Notes under the pieces: generated by a model
Told to the model about the DNA's origin: nothing
Databases searched by the model: none
The model's input: the letters and a program-made list of their open reading frames with translations, nothing else
Translations under genes and position numbers: made by a program
Assembly (NCBI RefSeq): GCF_000341285.1
Contig: NW_005178424.1
Coordinates: 1 to 64,000, forward strand
Length of the DNA stretch: 64,000 bases
Direction: 5' to 3'
DNA from: Galdieria sulphuraria
Lineage: Eukaryota > Rhodophyta > Bangiophyceae > Galdieriales > Galdieriaceae
Shown here: positions 1 to 12,791 of the stretch, piece by piece
How positions within the stretch are numbered: the stretch's first letter is position 1
Layout: the number at the start of each line of letters is the position of its first letter

Positions 1-212
1 CGTTAAAGCATATTGATCGTTCTTCCATAGTTCAAGTCATCTCCGTCTCAAGCCATAAAAGGTATGACATAGTCATCAGTTGATAAAGAGAAGAAGTTGG
101 ATTGGTATCCTTTACTGTTTTCCTTGTTGTTGTTGTGACCGACAAACAGTCAATCGTTTATTTATATTTGTACTCCGAAATAAACAAAAGATTGTTTAAT
201 TTCTCTTTGGCG

Positions 213-2327
213 ATGGCGAGTTTGGATGAAAAGTGGAAAGCTGTGGACAAGTTTAAGTCTGTTGTGGTAGATCGTGAAAGAGATGTTTTTCGAGTGACAG
301 AAGAACTGTATGATCTTCATAGCAACAGAGAACAACTCAGGGGTGTAACAAGTAGTTGCAACTATCGCTTGACCATACCATTTGCCCCCCATCTCTTTGG
401 CTCGGGCAAAACGACCTTTGCCCGAACCTATTTGGAGTTGGTGCAAAGGTTTGGTGAAACTTTTCTGTCGAAATTTGCTTCGGACCCTTCGAGGAGAGCC
501 TTTTTGGAGAATTTGAAGAAGGCTTCATTGCTTTATGTGGATTTGAAGGAGTTGGAGCCCACAGTCCCCATAGAGTTTTTTCGAAACCTGAAGTGGGCAG
601 TCTACTATTTATTGTACCGATCAGCTTGTAATCAGATGGGTCTACCGTTTATGAAGCCTGATGAAGCCTACAGACACATTCCTCCCTATCCAAGCTTTCT
701 AATTGCAGAGCTACGGAAGACTTTGGGCATTCCTTCCGATCAATATCTTTTGTTGGCAATTGACGAAGTTGGTGTGTTTGATACAAAGGCAACTTTGTTT
801 GAACTGGAGAAGAATGACAAAGGTGTGGTTCGACCTTACAATGACTTTTTCGGTATCATTAGTCAATTGTGCAAAGAACCCGACTTGTTTTTTATAGTTG
901 TTGGGAAAAGCAAGGGTTTAAGTATTAAGAATTATGTCTCTTCTGTATCAAAAGTCATACTACATTTTATTTCTTTATCACCTTTGGACGCTTCCAGTAT
1001 CGTTGAATTCCTTGAAAAGAGTCTTCTAAAGACACCTACTCAAGTTCCGGTTTGTAATGTCTTATGTAGTTCTTCATTTTCAGTAAATGAATTGGCAGAC
1101 TCATTATTGGAATGTACAGGTGGAGTTCCTGGTTTGTTGACTCGTGCAGTAAATATGCTTTTGAATTATATAATACCAAGAAACCAGCCTTTCATATCGA
1201 AAGAAGAATGTTTGACTTGTATGAATGACTACGATTTCCGAAGAATTTGTGCTGAACCATTTGTGGAACGAATATTGAATTTGGACGAAGATAGAAAAAG
1301 TGTTTTTGATATACTATTGATGATGGCACTTTATCGTATACCATTTCAAGTAGATGACATATTGACCTCGGAGTCCTTTTTATATGATGCAGTAACAGAA
1401 ATGGGACTATATCGATATCCTATTGACCAGAATACTTTTCAAGTCCTAATTCCAAAAGTATTTGTTGGAATCTTCAAGAACGACCCTTCCATATCTTCTT
1501 TGGAAAAGATACTTCTCGAATCACTTGATGTAGAACCAGTAGATTGTTTCTTCTATTCAAAGTGTCGTGTATTTGAAGGAATTGTTGCTTTACGACTAGT
1601 TTTGATGTTGTCTTCAAAGAATCGAAATGAGTTGAGGGAATTGTTGTGTCAATTGTCTCCGATATGGAAACAAATGAAACTTCCAATCAGCACAATATCA
1701 CCTATTCACTATATGAAGTCTGTTGTTAGTTCTATAGAAACAAGAAATGAATCGAACAAGAGTCGAAGAACTTTTGCCAATACTGAATGGAATAAGATTA
1801 TTCGAGAGACACTTTATTTAGAGACTATTTACATTCCTTTGGACGCTACTTCTCATAGTCCTGATATTATATTCAAATTACAATCTCCTGTGGAACCCAA
1901 AGTTCTTACTGTTGGAGTTGCATGTAAAGGACGTTGGAAGTCGGAAGGAATTGGCTGGTCAGATATTATAGATGAAGCCAAGAAATTTTTAGATCCTGTA
2001 TATGATCAAGTCTTATCCAGTGCAATGGATTATCATCATTGTATGCTTATTATCGTTAGTACAAAGTTATCATTGAATGTTTCTAATGAGTTGGGTAATC
2101 AGAGTCGTTGTTACTCCAGTGGAATGTTTATTAGAGGTGATTCTTTCAAAGTACCTGATAATTGTGAACTTGTTATTCTTTGTGAAAGAGATGTCCAAAT
2201 GCTGATTGACGAAGAAATATTGAATGGACTTGAAAGAGCATTTCATGTCTCTCATAATCCTACTTTCTGGGATTTTGGATTAGATTTACTCGATAGAATC
2301 CGTAACAGTTTCTTAAGTTGGCAATAG
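213..2327 (+). CDS. P-loop NTPase with possible C-terminal nuclease-like region (CRN/RHS-like), intronless
   Basis: Single open frame of 704 residues from the ATG at 213; the frame runs further upstream but without an ATG. A Walker A-like loop (FGSGKTT, about residue 63; the first loop glycine is missing) is followed by a Walker B-like strand (QYLLLAIDEVG, about residue 180). This P-loop ATPase arrangement is known from Crinkler-type (CRN) and retrotransposon-hot-spot-like proteins. Near the C-terminus SPDIIF followed by VGVACKGRW vaguely recalls a PD-(D/E)xK nuclease core with an altered acidic residue. It has no introns although nearly every long neighbour is spliced, and a decayed tandem copy lies just downstream, as expected for a gene-family member in a plastic region. 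The NTPase call is reasonable; the nuclease part and the family name are inference. No cellular role can be assigned from sequence. Confidence 0.6.
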   Translation: MASLDEKWKAVDKFKSVVVDRERDVFRVTEELYDLHSNREQLRGVTSSCNYRLTIPFAPHLFGSGKTTFARTYLELVQRFGETFLSKFASDPSRRAFLENLKKASLLYVDLKELEPTVPIEFFRNLKWAVYYLLYRSACNQMGLPFMKPDEAYRHIPPYPSFLIAELRKTLGIPSDQYLLLAIDEVGVFDTKATLFELEKNDKGVVRPYNDFFGIISQLCKEPDLFFIVVGKSKGLSIKNYVSSVSKVILHFISLSPLDASSIVEFLEKSLLKTPTQVPVCNVLCSSSFSVNELADSLLECTGGVPGLLTRAVNMLLNYIIPRNQPFISKEECLTCMNDYDFRRICAEPFVERILNLDEDRKSVFDILLMMALYRIPFQVDDILTSESFLYDAVTEMGLYRYPIDQNTFQVLIPKVFVGIFKNDPSISSLEKILLESLDVEPVDCFFYSKCRVFEGIVALRLVLMLSSKNRNELRELLCQLSPIWKQMKLPISTISPIHYMKSVVSSIETRNESNKSRRTFANTEWNKIIRETLYLETIYIPLDATSHSPDIIFKLQSPVEPKVLTVGVACKGRWKSEGIGWSDIIDEAKKFLDPVYDQVLSSAMDYHHCMLIIVSTKLSLNVSNELGNQSRCYSSGMFIRGDSFKVPDNCELVILCERDVQMLIDEEILNGLERAFHVSHNPTFWDFGLDLLDRIRNSFLSWQ

Positions 2328-2873
2328 ATTCTAACTCAGTCCTTCCCTTTGTTTTGAAGAGCAAGTAAAATTTTTTGTATGTTTGAAACTCGGTTACAAC
2401 TTATTTGCTTTCACTCCGAGGACTATTGTCTTAATATGGTACTAACCACGAAAATCAAAATAAGCCTATTGTTGTAAAAGTCACTGTCACAGTTTGACAG
2501 GTCATATTTGCTTCTTGTTACTACTCAGGAGAGTGTCTTAAAGTGTTGACGATTGGGTTTTATACAAGGTCTTGTATTCGTCAAAGACTTTATTTATGGT
2601 TCGCCTTAAGTTGAAAGTTCCTCAGCTGGACTATTTTCTAATAGCTCAGAGAAGTTGTTTTTATACACAATTGCACACAAACCAATATCTACTCTTTATT
2701 ACAAAAAAATGAAAAAGATAGTCTTTATCTAAAAGGCAAATCATGTTCTTATCAAGACTTGTCCTAAGCTTCAAAAGACTTTCGTCGCAATCAAGAGTTT
2801 AGAGCATTGGACTATTAAAGAAGATTGATCGATCATTGTTGTATTGTACTGGCCTTTACTTCACAGCTTACGA
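2328..2873. other. intergenic spacer, 546 bp
   Basis: No coding sequence seen. The first part (about 2330-2420) resembles the 3' flank of the downstream decayed copy (about 4670-4760), including a shared stretch around GTATGTTTGAAACTCGGTTAC, so the duplication unit included 3' flanking DNA. Confidence 0.5.
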
Positions 2874-4655
2874 TATGTCTAGTGAGCTTGACGCAGAAAG
2901 CGTGTATGACATGGTTGTAGTAGACTGAGAACAAGATGTTCGTGTAGTAACAAAGCAGTTATTTAGGCTATACAACTTCGTAAACTTGGTCGCCCTTTCA
3001 AACCAGTCATACCTTTTGGCCCTCACCTCTTCGGAAGAAAGACAAGTTTTGTACAAAGTTACTTGAAACTGTTGAATAACACGGGTGAAAGTGCACTTAT
3101 AGGTCTATATCACGTTGGTGAGTCTGAGAAGACCAATCGAACGGGTTTTTGGAGAAGCTCAGAAACTCTTCGTTGCTTCATGCTGATCTAAGGAAGTTGG
3201 AGCCTAATCGACCCATCGGGGAAAATGAAACCTGAAGTGGGCCTTGTGCTTTTTATTGTACCAATCGGCTTAGGATCAGATGGGTCTACCGTTTATGAAG
3301 CCTGATGAAACCTACAGACACATTCCTCCCATATCCAAAGTTTCTAACTCCGGAGCTACGGAAGACTTTGGACACTCCTTCCGATCAATATCTGTTGGTA
3401 GCATTTGATGAAGTTGGTGTTCTAGACGAAAGTCTCGACGAATTTCATTTCAAGAGAACCAATGACGGTAGAGTTCGACCATACAGCGACTTTTTCGGTA
3501 TTATTTGTAAAGAACCCGACTTGTTTTTTCTTGTTGTCGGGAAAAGTGAAGGCTTAAATATATATAATTACGAAGCTTCAGTCTCAAGGGTTCAGTTAGT
3601 GTTTATTCCCCTTTCGCCGCTTGATACCTCCTTTTTATTCACTTAAAGCCCGAAGGTTTCAGAAATTCTTTGCCACGAAGACTTCTCAACTAGTGAACTT
3701 GCAGAATTGTTGTTTGAATTTACTGGTGGTTGCTTCAAATGCTGAATGGTCTTTTTCAACAGAGGAAAAAAGTGTTCCTTGCTTTGGCACAACAATAGAA
3801 TTGTTGTTGAAAAAAGTTCTTATTCGAACGGATCACTGAAGAAGATCGGAAGCGTGCATAAGTCAGCCAAAGAAACAGATTCGTCCAGTAAAGTTTTCAA
3901 GACCAAAAGACTTACTGTAAGAATTAAACGGTTGTGGTATGTTGATTTCGCAGCTGGTTAAGGGCGTGTCTGTTGAAACCGGAACCAGGTGACTGTTTAG
4001 TTCCACACCTGAACTTCAAATTGCCATAAGTGAACTTGACGTTGAATTTATTTCCTTTATAGGAGCCTGTTGAGAAAATATTCTTGTATGCTTTGAATAC
4101 TTCTTTTAAAAGCACTTGCATATTCTCCTATTGTTTCATTCGACTGAGTTGTACTGGAAACAGTGATTACTGTTACTCTTCAGTACAACGAAGAATGTAT
4201 TGACAAGCACTAGTCTTTATTGAATTCAAGTGGACTTGATAGTTCCCTGGATACTTCGTTCAGTGTGTTATATAAACGACTTCTCATAGTTGGAAAAAGG
4301 GAGTGCTAAATATCCTTGAAACTTTTGATAATATCAGGAATTCAGTAAGCGCTCAAACGAGTGGTCTAGTGTCGCAAATAGCAACGAAATACTTATGCAG
4401 TATTTGCGTGAAAGGAATGTTACCATGAATAGTATGCTATCCAGTTTGAAGGTGAGGAAAGCATTTTTGGGACTGTTTATGGCTATCGAATTTCATACAG
4501 AGTACCTCCTAGATGCTTGTTACTCTTCGTGAAAGAGATTTAGAATGACAAAGTATAGGGTGGAATGAAAATGCATTTGCTGCTTCTGTAATACCATCTT
4601 TAAAAACTTTTGGTTTACTTGATAGATTCTGTCATAGTTTTTTGAAATGACACTA
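2874..4655 (+). pseudogene. decayed tandem copy of the upstream P-loop NTPase gene
   Basis: Read on the plus strand, this stretch follows the order of the 213-2327 gene from its start to its last codons. The best preserved part (about 3290-3640) keeps near-identical peptides: the KPDE/T...PYPKFLTPELRKTL segment, the Walker B-like DQYLLVAFDEVGV, the RPYSDFFGI segment and LFFLVVGKSEGL. A match to the last codons lies near 4640. It is broken in several places and is read here as a fossil; no intact product is expected. Similarity is uneven, so this is an old rather than recent duplicate. Confidence 0.75.
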
Positions 4656-7600
4656 AACTTTTGATTTTCAACTCAATCTTTCCTTGTTTCATTTGCAAAG
4701 CATGTACACCTTTCGTATATGTTTCAAACTTGGTTACGTCTCACATGAACGTCGTTTCAGAGACCATCTCGTCAGCCTCGAAAAGAGTCTATTGGTTAGA
4801 TAAAATGTCTAGTTCATGAAATATTGTTCATTAGTCATCCTACATCGCACTGTATTGTACACGATAAATGTTGCCTTGTGGCTGATGCATTGGAGACCAA
4901 GTTAGTCCTCGCAACAGTGGATTGATAATTTTTTTCTAAAAGCTTTCTAATCAAAAACGTTGGAAAAGATAATTTCTCAAGTTTGAGTAAATCTTTCAAT
5001 TCATGGGATAATCCATATTCGAAAGACGTTAAGGATAGCTTCATTTGTTGTGCCAATTTCTTGATAATCTCACATTTTTTCTTTTATCGGAATGTCTATT
5101 GAATATTTGACAGCAGCTGTCAACCAACCATATAGAGTTTCTAAAATAATTCGACTTTTCAAAACTAGTTTTACATTGGATTGCTTCATCAGTCTTTGTC
5201 AGAGACTCTTGAGTGTATTATTATAAACGCAATAAAAGCCCAATAAACAACTTCAACAAATGAAATATCCTTACAACAGTTATATCTGAACAGTGGAAAC
5301 TTATGAAAGAAATAAATCTGTCAAGGAAAGATATAAGAACAAAACTGAAGCTCTAGGAAGTTGCTTTCCAACTCTAAGCTTGCCATTCTTAAAAGAGTTT
5401 AAAAGTTTTCAAACCAAAACTTCACAACCAGAGACCCAGCGTTTTCGTAGAGCATCAAAACACTACTTCTGAAAATATTGTTGGTTAAAACTTACTTCAA
5501 TAGGGTTTAGAAGAGATCGAGTCTTTGACTGTGTTAGATTTGAAAGAACCACAAGTTGACGGATAACGAGGTAGTAGACTAACACCATAAAAATTTTTCT
5601 TGGAAGTTTGTGTTAAACTAGGTTAAGTCACCTAGAGGTTGCTTCGTTCCTCAAATTTACGAGAAACCTTTTTAGAAAAGGTTCTTTTGATTCTTCTCGC
5701 CACTTGTAAGCATTCAGAATGGTTCTTATTACAGCCATAATGGAGGTTTTCGGAAAATTGTTTGAAGCATGTTGCAGGATACATTTTGTCAGTTATCTTA
5801 AAAGTAGGCAACTCTTTTACAAAGGCTCTGTATTCTCTTTTTCTCGATGCCTTGATATAAACTATAGCTCTCATGATTGATTACCCGGTTCAAATGCAAG
5901 AAATATTTTGATGATTGACGAAACCCAACGAATAAGTAGCATCAGTGAATACTATAGCGAACTAAAAAGGAGGCAAGTTGTTGGATACAATCCCAATTAT
6001 ATCATCTTTTTTAATTTTTTGTAGATATAGTTGTGCTTTTGATTCAGGAAAAATGACCCTATACAAGGTTGGCCGTGTATCTATAGGAATTTCGACAAAC
6101 TGCTAGTTTTGATGGTCCTATTTATCTCATTTCTAGCAGAAGTTTTAGGGTGAATATGAAATGAAATCCAAGTCTTATTGACATAATATATATCATAGAA
6201 TTCTTGACAAGGAAAAGTACATTAAGCCGACAGTCTAGATGAAAACTCTTGCTGTTCTAAAAAGTCGAACAAATAGCCTATTCGATTAGCAACCTTCTGA
6301 TATACTATCATTCAAAAGAAATCAACTTTGTTTCACAAAGATGTTTGATAAAGATATCAATATAATTGCTGCTCTGCATCGATTCCTTATTTCTTAGTTT
6401 ATTCACCAAAGCCATTGATATATTTTCTTCCACAGTCTTTTTTTTTTAAAAGTTCTCCAAAACGGTCTTCTATATAGTCTAAAGAAGATAATTTGTCCTT
6501 GAATTTCATTGAAAGAATAAGATATTCTCTATATTATTGAGATAAGGGGCCAGCAACCGCGACTTTCAAAGATTCATGATACTGGAGCAAGCATCATTGA
6601 AACGATCTGAAATTGCAGCAGTCAATGCAATTGCAAAATGCAAATGGCGCTTTTAGGTTGCATTGAAAAATGTCACATTCATTTACATTAATTGTGTGTT
6701 GTTATTGTTCGACCGAGCAATGATAACTTTAAAAACATCACACAAATATGGAGAGCATGAAATAAACTTAGTAGACTAGTCCATCAATTACCATTGGAGT
6801 CATGGTGGGCACATTTTACCCTTCTAGGATATGAATGGTACCATTGACCATCTGAAGTTGCAGAATACGAAGGACTTGGTCAATAATCGAAAGAGAATAC
6901 AGTAACGAATGAGAAAAGTACTGTCGAAAACCGACAATTCTTTTCATTTGAACTTGAACGATGCCTTTTTCTCTATGCTTTCTTCAGTTCTGTATTCATT
7001 GCGGTGGCTGTCAAACTACAGTGGGTTCATTTTCATTTCTTCCACTGTAGACAAAAATACCGTGTCCATTACTTCCGTTAAGATCATACAAATTTCACTT
7101 TAAAATTTTGAAGAAAGAAGGATTCAGAAGAAGCAGAGATAACACCTACCTCAATTTCTTGTGTGTCCAGTGATTAATGATCCACCGTAATTCTCACACG
7201 TCTTTGCTTGTGTTCTGCTCTATAAACTGCATTCTTAACCCTCGATTGACAAGAAAGACATCATACTTCTTAGCTCTCATCATCTGTCAGCAGGTTAAAA
7301 AATGAGCTTTTTCAGTATGAAATAATTCAAGTCTTGTTTAGAGATTACCAACTTGATCTAAGCCTTGCCATAATGTACTTCATTGCACTATGAAGTTGCC
7401 AAAAGAAAACAATAATACCCAAAACATTTTAATGCCCATATCAGGAGAAATATGGTTCTTATCTGAAATGTTCCATGCCCTTTACTTTCTGATAAATCAA
7501 AAGATTTATTCGATGAGAACCAATTAGATGACTTTCTTTCTCTCATTTTTTTTCTAGTTGGAGTAGGAATTCATATGATGTAGCTTGCAATCAATCTGTC

Positions 7601-8772
7601 ACAATGGCAATTCCAAGTAAGTTATAACTCCTTGATGGAATAGAATTGAAACCAAAATTGGACTTTTTGATGACCAAGTGATAGATAACCACTGTTTCTG
7701 GCAGAAATGAAAAAGAATTTTTGAAACTCTTACGAACACTTGTGTTACAATGGAAGAGCCGTTGTGCCCGACTTGATTCCAACAATGGACAAAGAAATGC
7801 AATTTCTTTTGAAAATGGTTCTCATTCACATGAATATTTAATATGAAGCTGTTTTATTGCGGATCCTTTATACTTGTTACTAGATCAGATAAGAAGCTGT
7901 TGGTCTGCTTCGTAGTGCTGTCTAGGTATTCAGGCAGCAGGAAATTTTTGTTCATTTACAATGCAGGTGGAAATTGTACGTAATATTCGATATGTCACTC
8001 TTAAAAATGTACATAATAGAATAATGACTTGAATATCTCTCTCTGTTTTATCAATGCATTATGACAGTTCGGCTTTAGAGATGCTTTCAACTGAAAGGAT
8101 AATCAACACCTTCTTTATCGTATTTGTGTGAAGAAATACTTCACATTGTTTCGGTTACATTTTTTAGAAAGATGGATATGCCTCTCAATAACTATAATTT
8201 AATATTTTATAAGCTAGTCTAAAGGTAAGTTGCTAGCTTGAGTCGATATAATTTTTCTTATTATTGAATTCAACAAATAGCAATAGCGGTTGAGCGATAG
8301 CCTATTTTCGACATCTCCATGAAAGGAATATATGGTCCAACAGAATTCAATCAATATCTTCTGACGCTGTAGTCATTAACACCCATTAGTTTCATATGAT
8401 GAAGTTTCTCAATACATTTTGCATGTTTTAGAAAATCCAATCAAATTTGACCAATATTCTATACACAATGAGAGAGAGTTGGAAACTATGTTTCAAAAGA
8501 ATGCATTCGGAACCAATAGTTGAGATTCGCACATAACATTCCTATGTCCATGAAATATAACATGAATGATTGATCATATTCAAAATAGTTTACCACCAGA
8601 ATGATGATCACAATGTTGCTCATTGACCACTACTTATCAACTCACTCTCTCTGTATACATTGTGTGAATATATTTTCTGTACATATCCCCAAATAATAAT
8701 ATATTTGGATTACACTATCCTCGGTTATACTCTTCTTCTTGAATCCAATGACGACGAATCATCACAGGATAC
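4656..8772. other. about 4.1 kb with no recognisable gene
   Basis: Only short frames (under about 80 codons) are present, none with family features I recognise. The first 100 bp continue the duplicated 3' flank described above. The rest is AT-rich and low in coding signal on both strands. It is the longest gene-free stretch in an otherwise dense window and sits next to a decayed gene copy, so degraded duplicated or mobile DNA is likely, but I could not identify terminal repeats, target-site duplications or a secure protein match. Confidence 0.5.
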
Positions 8773-10348
8773 TCATTCTATATTTGTTTCTGTTTTCGAT
8801 GGTTGCTTGGTGCAATTATTACACTTGCTGTTACAAAAATGATTCAAACCACAGATATTCCACTTTTTCATACGCTCTTTGGTATTCCTTACATTTTCTT
8901 TCGCTATCATATAAAAGGATTGTTCAAAAAGCCTTTCAATAGAATCGAGCTGTAAACCTTTTGTCTCAGGAACAAATAGATAAATGAACATAGTTGACAA
9001 TAATGTACAGCTTGCAAAGAAACTAAAAGCACCTTGGGCATGCATCGACTTGAGCATCGTAGGCCAAGAAAAGGAAACTGTAAAATTGAACAAATAACAA
9101 AAGAAGGAATTCAAAGTGAGACAAGGAGACCGGACATACCAAGGATAGATTTCTGCCACTATAATCCAAGGAACAGGACCAAGACCAGGTCCATAAAATA
9201 AACGAAAAAGCAATGTTCCAGTAATGTTCAATACTAGTCGAACCTTGTAACCTCCAAAGAAAGAAAACCCGCACAACCACAACATGAGAGAGACAAATGG
9301 CATAGTAGTCAGTAGAAGAAATCTCCTTCCCAATCTATCCACAAGCCAAAAGGCTGGAAATGTGAATACAACAGCAGCAAAACCCAGTGCTAGACTCACA
9401 TCAATACTGTGAGAATCAGATAGTCCTGCAAACTGTAATACGTATTCAAAATAAAACATAACAGCATTGACACCACAGAATTGTTGAGCAAATTGCAATG
9501 CAATGCCTAAAAGAATAGGACGACGGATATGAGGTTGTCGATATAATAGACAAAAAAAACCACAGATAGAATTAGTATCCTCTTGTTCCCTTTGCATCCA
9601 TTCTCGTATTTCATAATACTCTTCCAACGCCGCTCCTTGAGAAGAACGAAGTGTCAATAAGGAACTCCACGCATCTTCCTGACGACCTTTCATGAATAAC
9701 CATCTCGGAGACTCAGATGCAAAGAAAAGGCAACAAACAACAACTAGAGAAGGCACTGTGACTGAACCTAACATAAAGTGCCAACCATGTTCCACATGTA
9801 CAAATATAGTATCCACAATAAGGCCAATAAAGTATCCAATGGCATAGGCCAGTTGATATACTGTTGTGAACATTCCACGAACATGTTTTGGTGCACATTC
9901 CGAAAGAAACATTGGAATAGTGCTGGTCATAATTCCAAAACAAATGCCAAGAAACAGCCGACCTATCAGAAGAACCTCCCATATGTCCGTACAAGACTCT
10001 GTTATACCAGCAGCTATGGCATCCATACCTGCCAGAAACATGGCGCCTTTCCTACCCACCAACTTGTTCAATTTATTAGACCTAAATAAGATAAATAAGA
10101 GTTTCTCCGACTGGAATAACGAAGACCTACAGAAGAGCACCAACCAAAGCTCCCAAAAGAGTAGCAGCAACCGTAAGACCTTGCAAAGAGGTGTCCAAAT
10201 GAAACCTTTTTACAAAGAAAAGTTGTGCTCCACTAACAAGAGCAGTGTCTATACCGGCAATACTACCTCCAAAAGTACATACAGTCAATAATATATGGAC
10301 TTTGGGTGGAAGGCCTCTTAACTTGGACAAGAACGACATTTCATCCAT
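8773..10348 (-). CDS. sugar porter (MFS family, 12 membrane segments)
   Basis: Two exons: 10348-10131 and 10081-8773, with a 49 bp intron, giving 508 residues. Sugar-porter signatures are all present: GALVGALLSNKLNKLVGRK in the 2-3 loop, ESPRWL after TM6, the QQFCGVNAVMFY motif in TM7, VDRLGRR in the 8-9 loop, EIYPWYVR after TM10 and the PETKG motif after TM12. It should be a proton-coupled or facilitative hexose/polyol carrier in a cell membrane. Galdieria is known for many such transporters and heterotrophic growth on sugars and polyols. The substrate cannot be read from the sequence. The C-terminal tail is Lys/Asn/Cys-rich. Start chosen at the ATG giving MDEMSFLSK just before TM1. Confidence 0.9.
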
Positions 10349-11002
10349 GGAAGCTCAAACTATTTACGGGCTTTGTTTGTTCATTTGTATATACTTTCAC
10401 TAGTAACTTTCAAAAGATAGAGAATATCTCATTCTTTGAAAACAAGTAAAGAGAGACTACCGTTCAGGAATCTTTGTTCCATACGACCAAGATCTAACCA
10501 AAAGTAACGTTGGATGAAATATCAAACACCACCAATTCTTAGCAGATCAAAAGTTTGCACTCTAATGATATTTACGACTAAGAGATCTTCTGTGTTGAAA
10601 CAAAACGTTCAAAGCCTGGTTATTGGAACTCTCAACTCAAAATCTAACTTGAAAGGTAAAAATACTTGCACGACAACTTTCTGCAAGGCTATCCTGTACA
10701 AGCATTGAACACAGAAGTCTCCAATAACATATTTGAGATCTCCTCCGGTGGGTCTCTGTATCTTCACTACTAGAGCACAAGTGTTACTTTTGAAGGAGAG
10801 TTATTCTTTCTCAGAGCCCAAGAAACTGTTCAATGCAAAAGCTGGAAAGGTACTTTCATAACAATAACATATGATAAGTTTCTCAACACGATACTTCTTA
10901 TCCAATAAACAGTTGATCACTGTTGATCTCCCTTCGATGTCCTTTGGCACACTTTCATTTTGACGTGGCTCAAAATCAATCTATTTTACTAGCTTTTTGG
11001 CT
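10349..11002. promoter_or_regulatory. divergent intergenic region between sugar transporter and coiled-coil gene
   Basis: 654 bp between two start codons on opposite strands; it must hold the promoters of both genes. No convincing RNA gene or repeat was seen. A 64-codon frame at 10514-10708 has no recognisable features. Confidence 0.4.
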
Positions 11003-12735
11003 ATGAATCAAGATAGATGGAAACGAGAACTTTCGTGCAACATATCTACATTGTTACGTAATATAGAAAGTTTAAAACATTATGTTATTGAAACTTGGAA
11101 CTCTGGTTGCTCTTTACAAGAACTTGTCAACAAGAGTGAGGAATTGTGTTCGATATGGACTTGCACAATACACGAACTTGAAGAAGAAACCATACGACTA
11201 CGAAAAGAGTCGAATCGTTGTCACTCCAAAATGTATCAGTTGGAGGAGCAACTAGAAGAGTCTCGTGCAGAAGAACAAAGTTTGCGTGAAAACTACGAGT
11301 CAGAGACTTGCAAAAGGAAGCAAACTGAATATAGACTACAACAATTGGAACAGCAACTAAAAACTCAGAATGAAACTTTACAAAAGGAAACCTTAGAAAA
11401 GGATCATGCTTTGGTACAGATTCAAACGCTACAGTTGGAAACAGAAAACTTGCGTAACAAACTGCGTACTAGTGAGACAGAATACAAATGGCTTCAGAAT
11501 GATTTTATATTGCTCGAGCAGTCACGAGATGAAGCGTTACAACACTTGTCAAGAGCGAAAAAAGAATTACGAGACTATAGAGAATGGAGACGGCATTTCG
11601 AGCATAATTATGAGAGTATTCAAACGCGTTTAGAGTCCATGTGTGAAGAAATGAAGCAACTGCAATGGAAACTAGATAAAGCAGAGAATTTGAAACAGGC
11701 AACTGAATTTTTACAAACAGAAAATGAAAATACCAGAAATAGTGAGCTAACAAGGAGAAATGGCAAAGACAATACTGAGTCCAATGAGGTAGGAAGTCTT
11801 ATAAGATTAAGTCATCGTTTGTATAAAATTTGGAATCATAGGAATCTTCCGAATGTGATGAAAGTTGTTCGTACAAATTGGACACCCTTGTGAACCGTGT
11901 TTCTTCTCTATCTTTGGAGGACAAAAATGCGATAAACTGTGATTGTTGTGAACAGATGAGAGTTCTTCAAGACAAACTGCAGCATGAAAATGAAGAATTG
12001 CAAAAGAAATTGGATAGAGCAGCCTTGTCTATGGAAGAATTGTTGCAAGAATTGGAGAATAAGGAATATTCTGAATGGACTTGCTCTTTACAGAATGCTT
12101 TGGATGATGCCATGGTTATTATAAAAGGAGAAGTATGTACTTGGCCTATTTTTATGTTTTATTTGGGGAGTCATTAGGACTGCTTTTTTTATTTCTATAG
12201 GTTATAACTTTGGATCAACAAGGAATGGTAAATATTTCAAAGATGGTGTCCAAATTGGAAGCTTATCATTCTTCTTTGAAAAACGATCCTAACCACTTAT
12301 TCAAAGTTGCTCATGCCATCATTAAAAAGTCAATTATAGAAGTAGAATATCATCCTTCTAAAGCGGGAGAACTATGGCATGTTAACGATGAATCTCTAAA
12401 GAGGATTCGCGAACATGACAAGGTTTATCTGTTTCGACGTTTACAGGTAACCGAATATCTTTTTATTGTATCCAGAAAGAATGATTGTTCTTCTTATTGT
12501 AAATAGGAACTTGTTATTGCTTATGACAATATGGATAAAGTGGTTCGTGATGATTTGATAACTGCGAGAGAAATAGTAAGTTGGAAAGGCAAAGTTCAAG
12601 GATGACACTGAATTTGTGATAAAGATTATCAATGCACGAATACTTTTAAAGCTAGCTCGTCTCTGCAAAAAAGCATTAGTCAATCGAAAGGGAGACAAGA
12701 ATAAGAAAACTTTTAAAAAGTTCACAAGTGAATGA
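11003..12735 (+). CDS. long coiled-coil protein, function unknown
   Basis: Five exons: 11003-11788, 11842-12132, 12201-12446, 12507-12575 and 12625-12735, all joined in phase 0, introns 53, 68, 60, 49 and similar in size; product about 500 residues. Residues about 50-260 are a near-continuous heptad-type coiled coil rich in Glu, Gln, Leu and Arg (for example QLEEQLEESRAEEQSLRENY); a second coiled coil follows in exon 2. Exons 3-5 encode a more globular end and a basic tail (KKALVNRKGDKNKKTFKKF). It is not recognised as a named family; a structural, cytoskeletal or tethering role is only a guess. The last exon was placed on a 49 bp intron with clean GT-AG ends; without that splice the frame stops about 10 codons into the intron. 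It ends 56 bp from the convergent sensor kinase. Confidence 0.7.
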
Positions 12736-12791
12736 TAGAAAACCTTATAAATCTTAATTGCCTCATGAACAAGATAGACAATCACTTTGGC

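Noticed and set aside
102-212. Extended N-terminus for the NTPase gene
   Set aside because: The frame is open but starts with a non-ATG codon; the first ATG is at 213.
5880-5900. GGTTCAAATGC, resembling a tRNA B box
   Set aside because: No matching A box or cloverleaf could be folded around it by eye; no tRNA gene is called anywhere in the window.
5600-7900. Weak hints of a decayed LTR-retroelement on the minus strand
   Set aside because: A few short peptides vaguely recall Ty1/copia-type proteins, but their order is inconsistent, and no terminal repeats or secure motif were found. Not called as an element.
9023-9280. Possible second intron in the sugar transporter (GT..TTTACAG near 9080-9137)
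   Set aside because: The unspliced frame aligns with sugar porters without a gap from the EIYP motif onwards, so the sequence is kept as exon.
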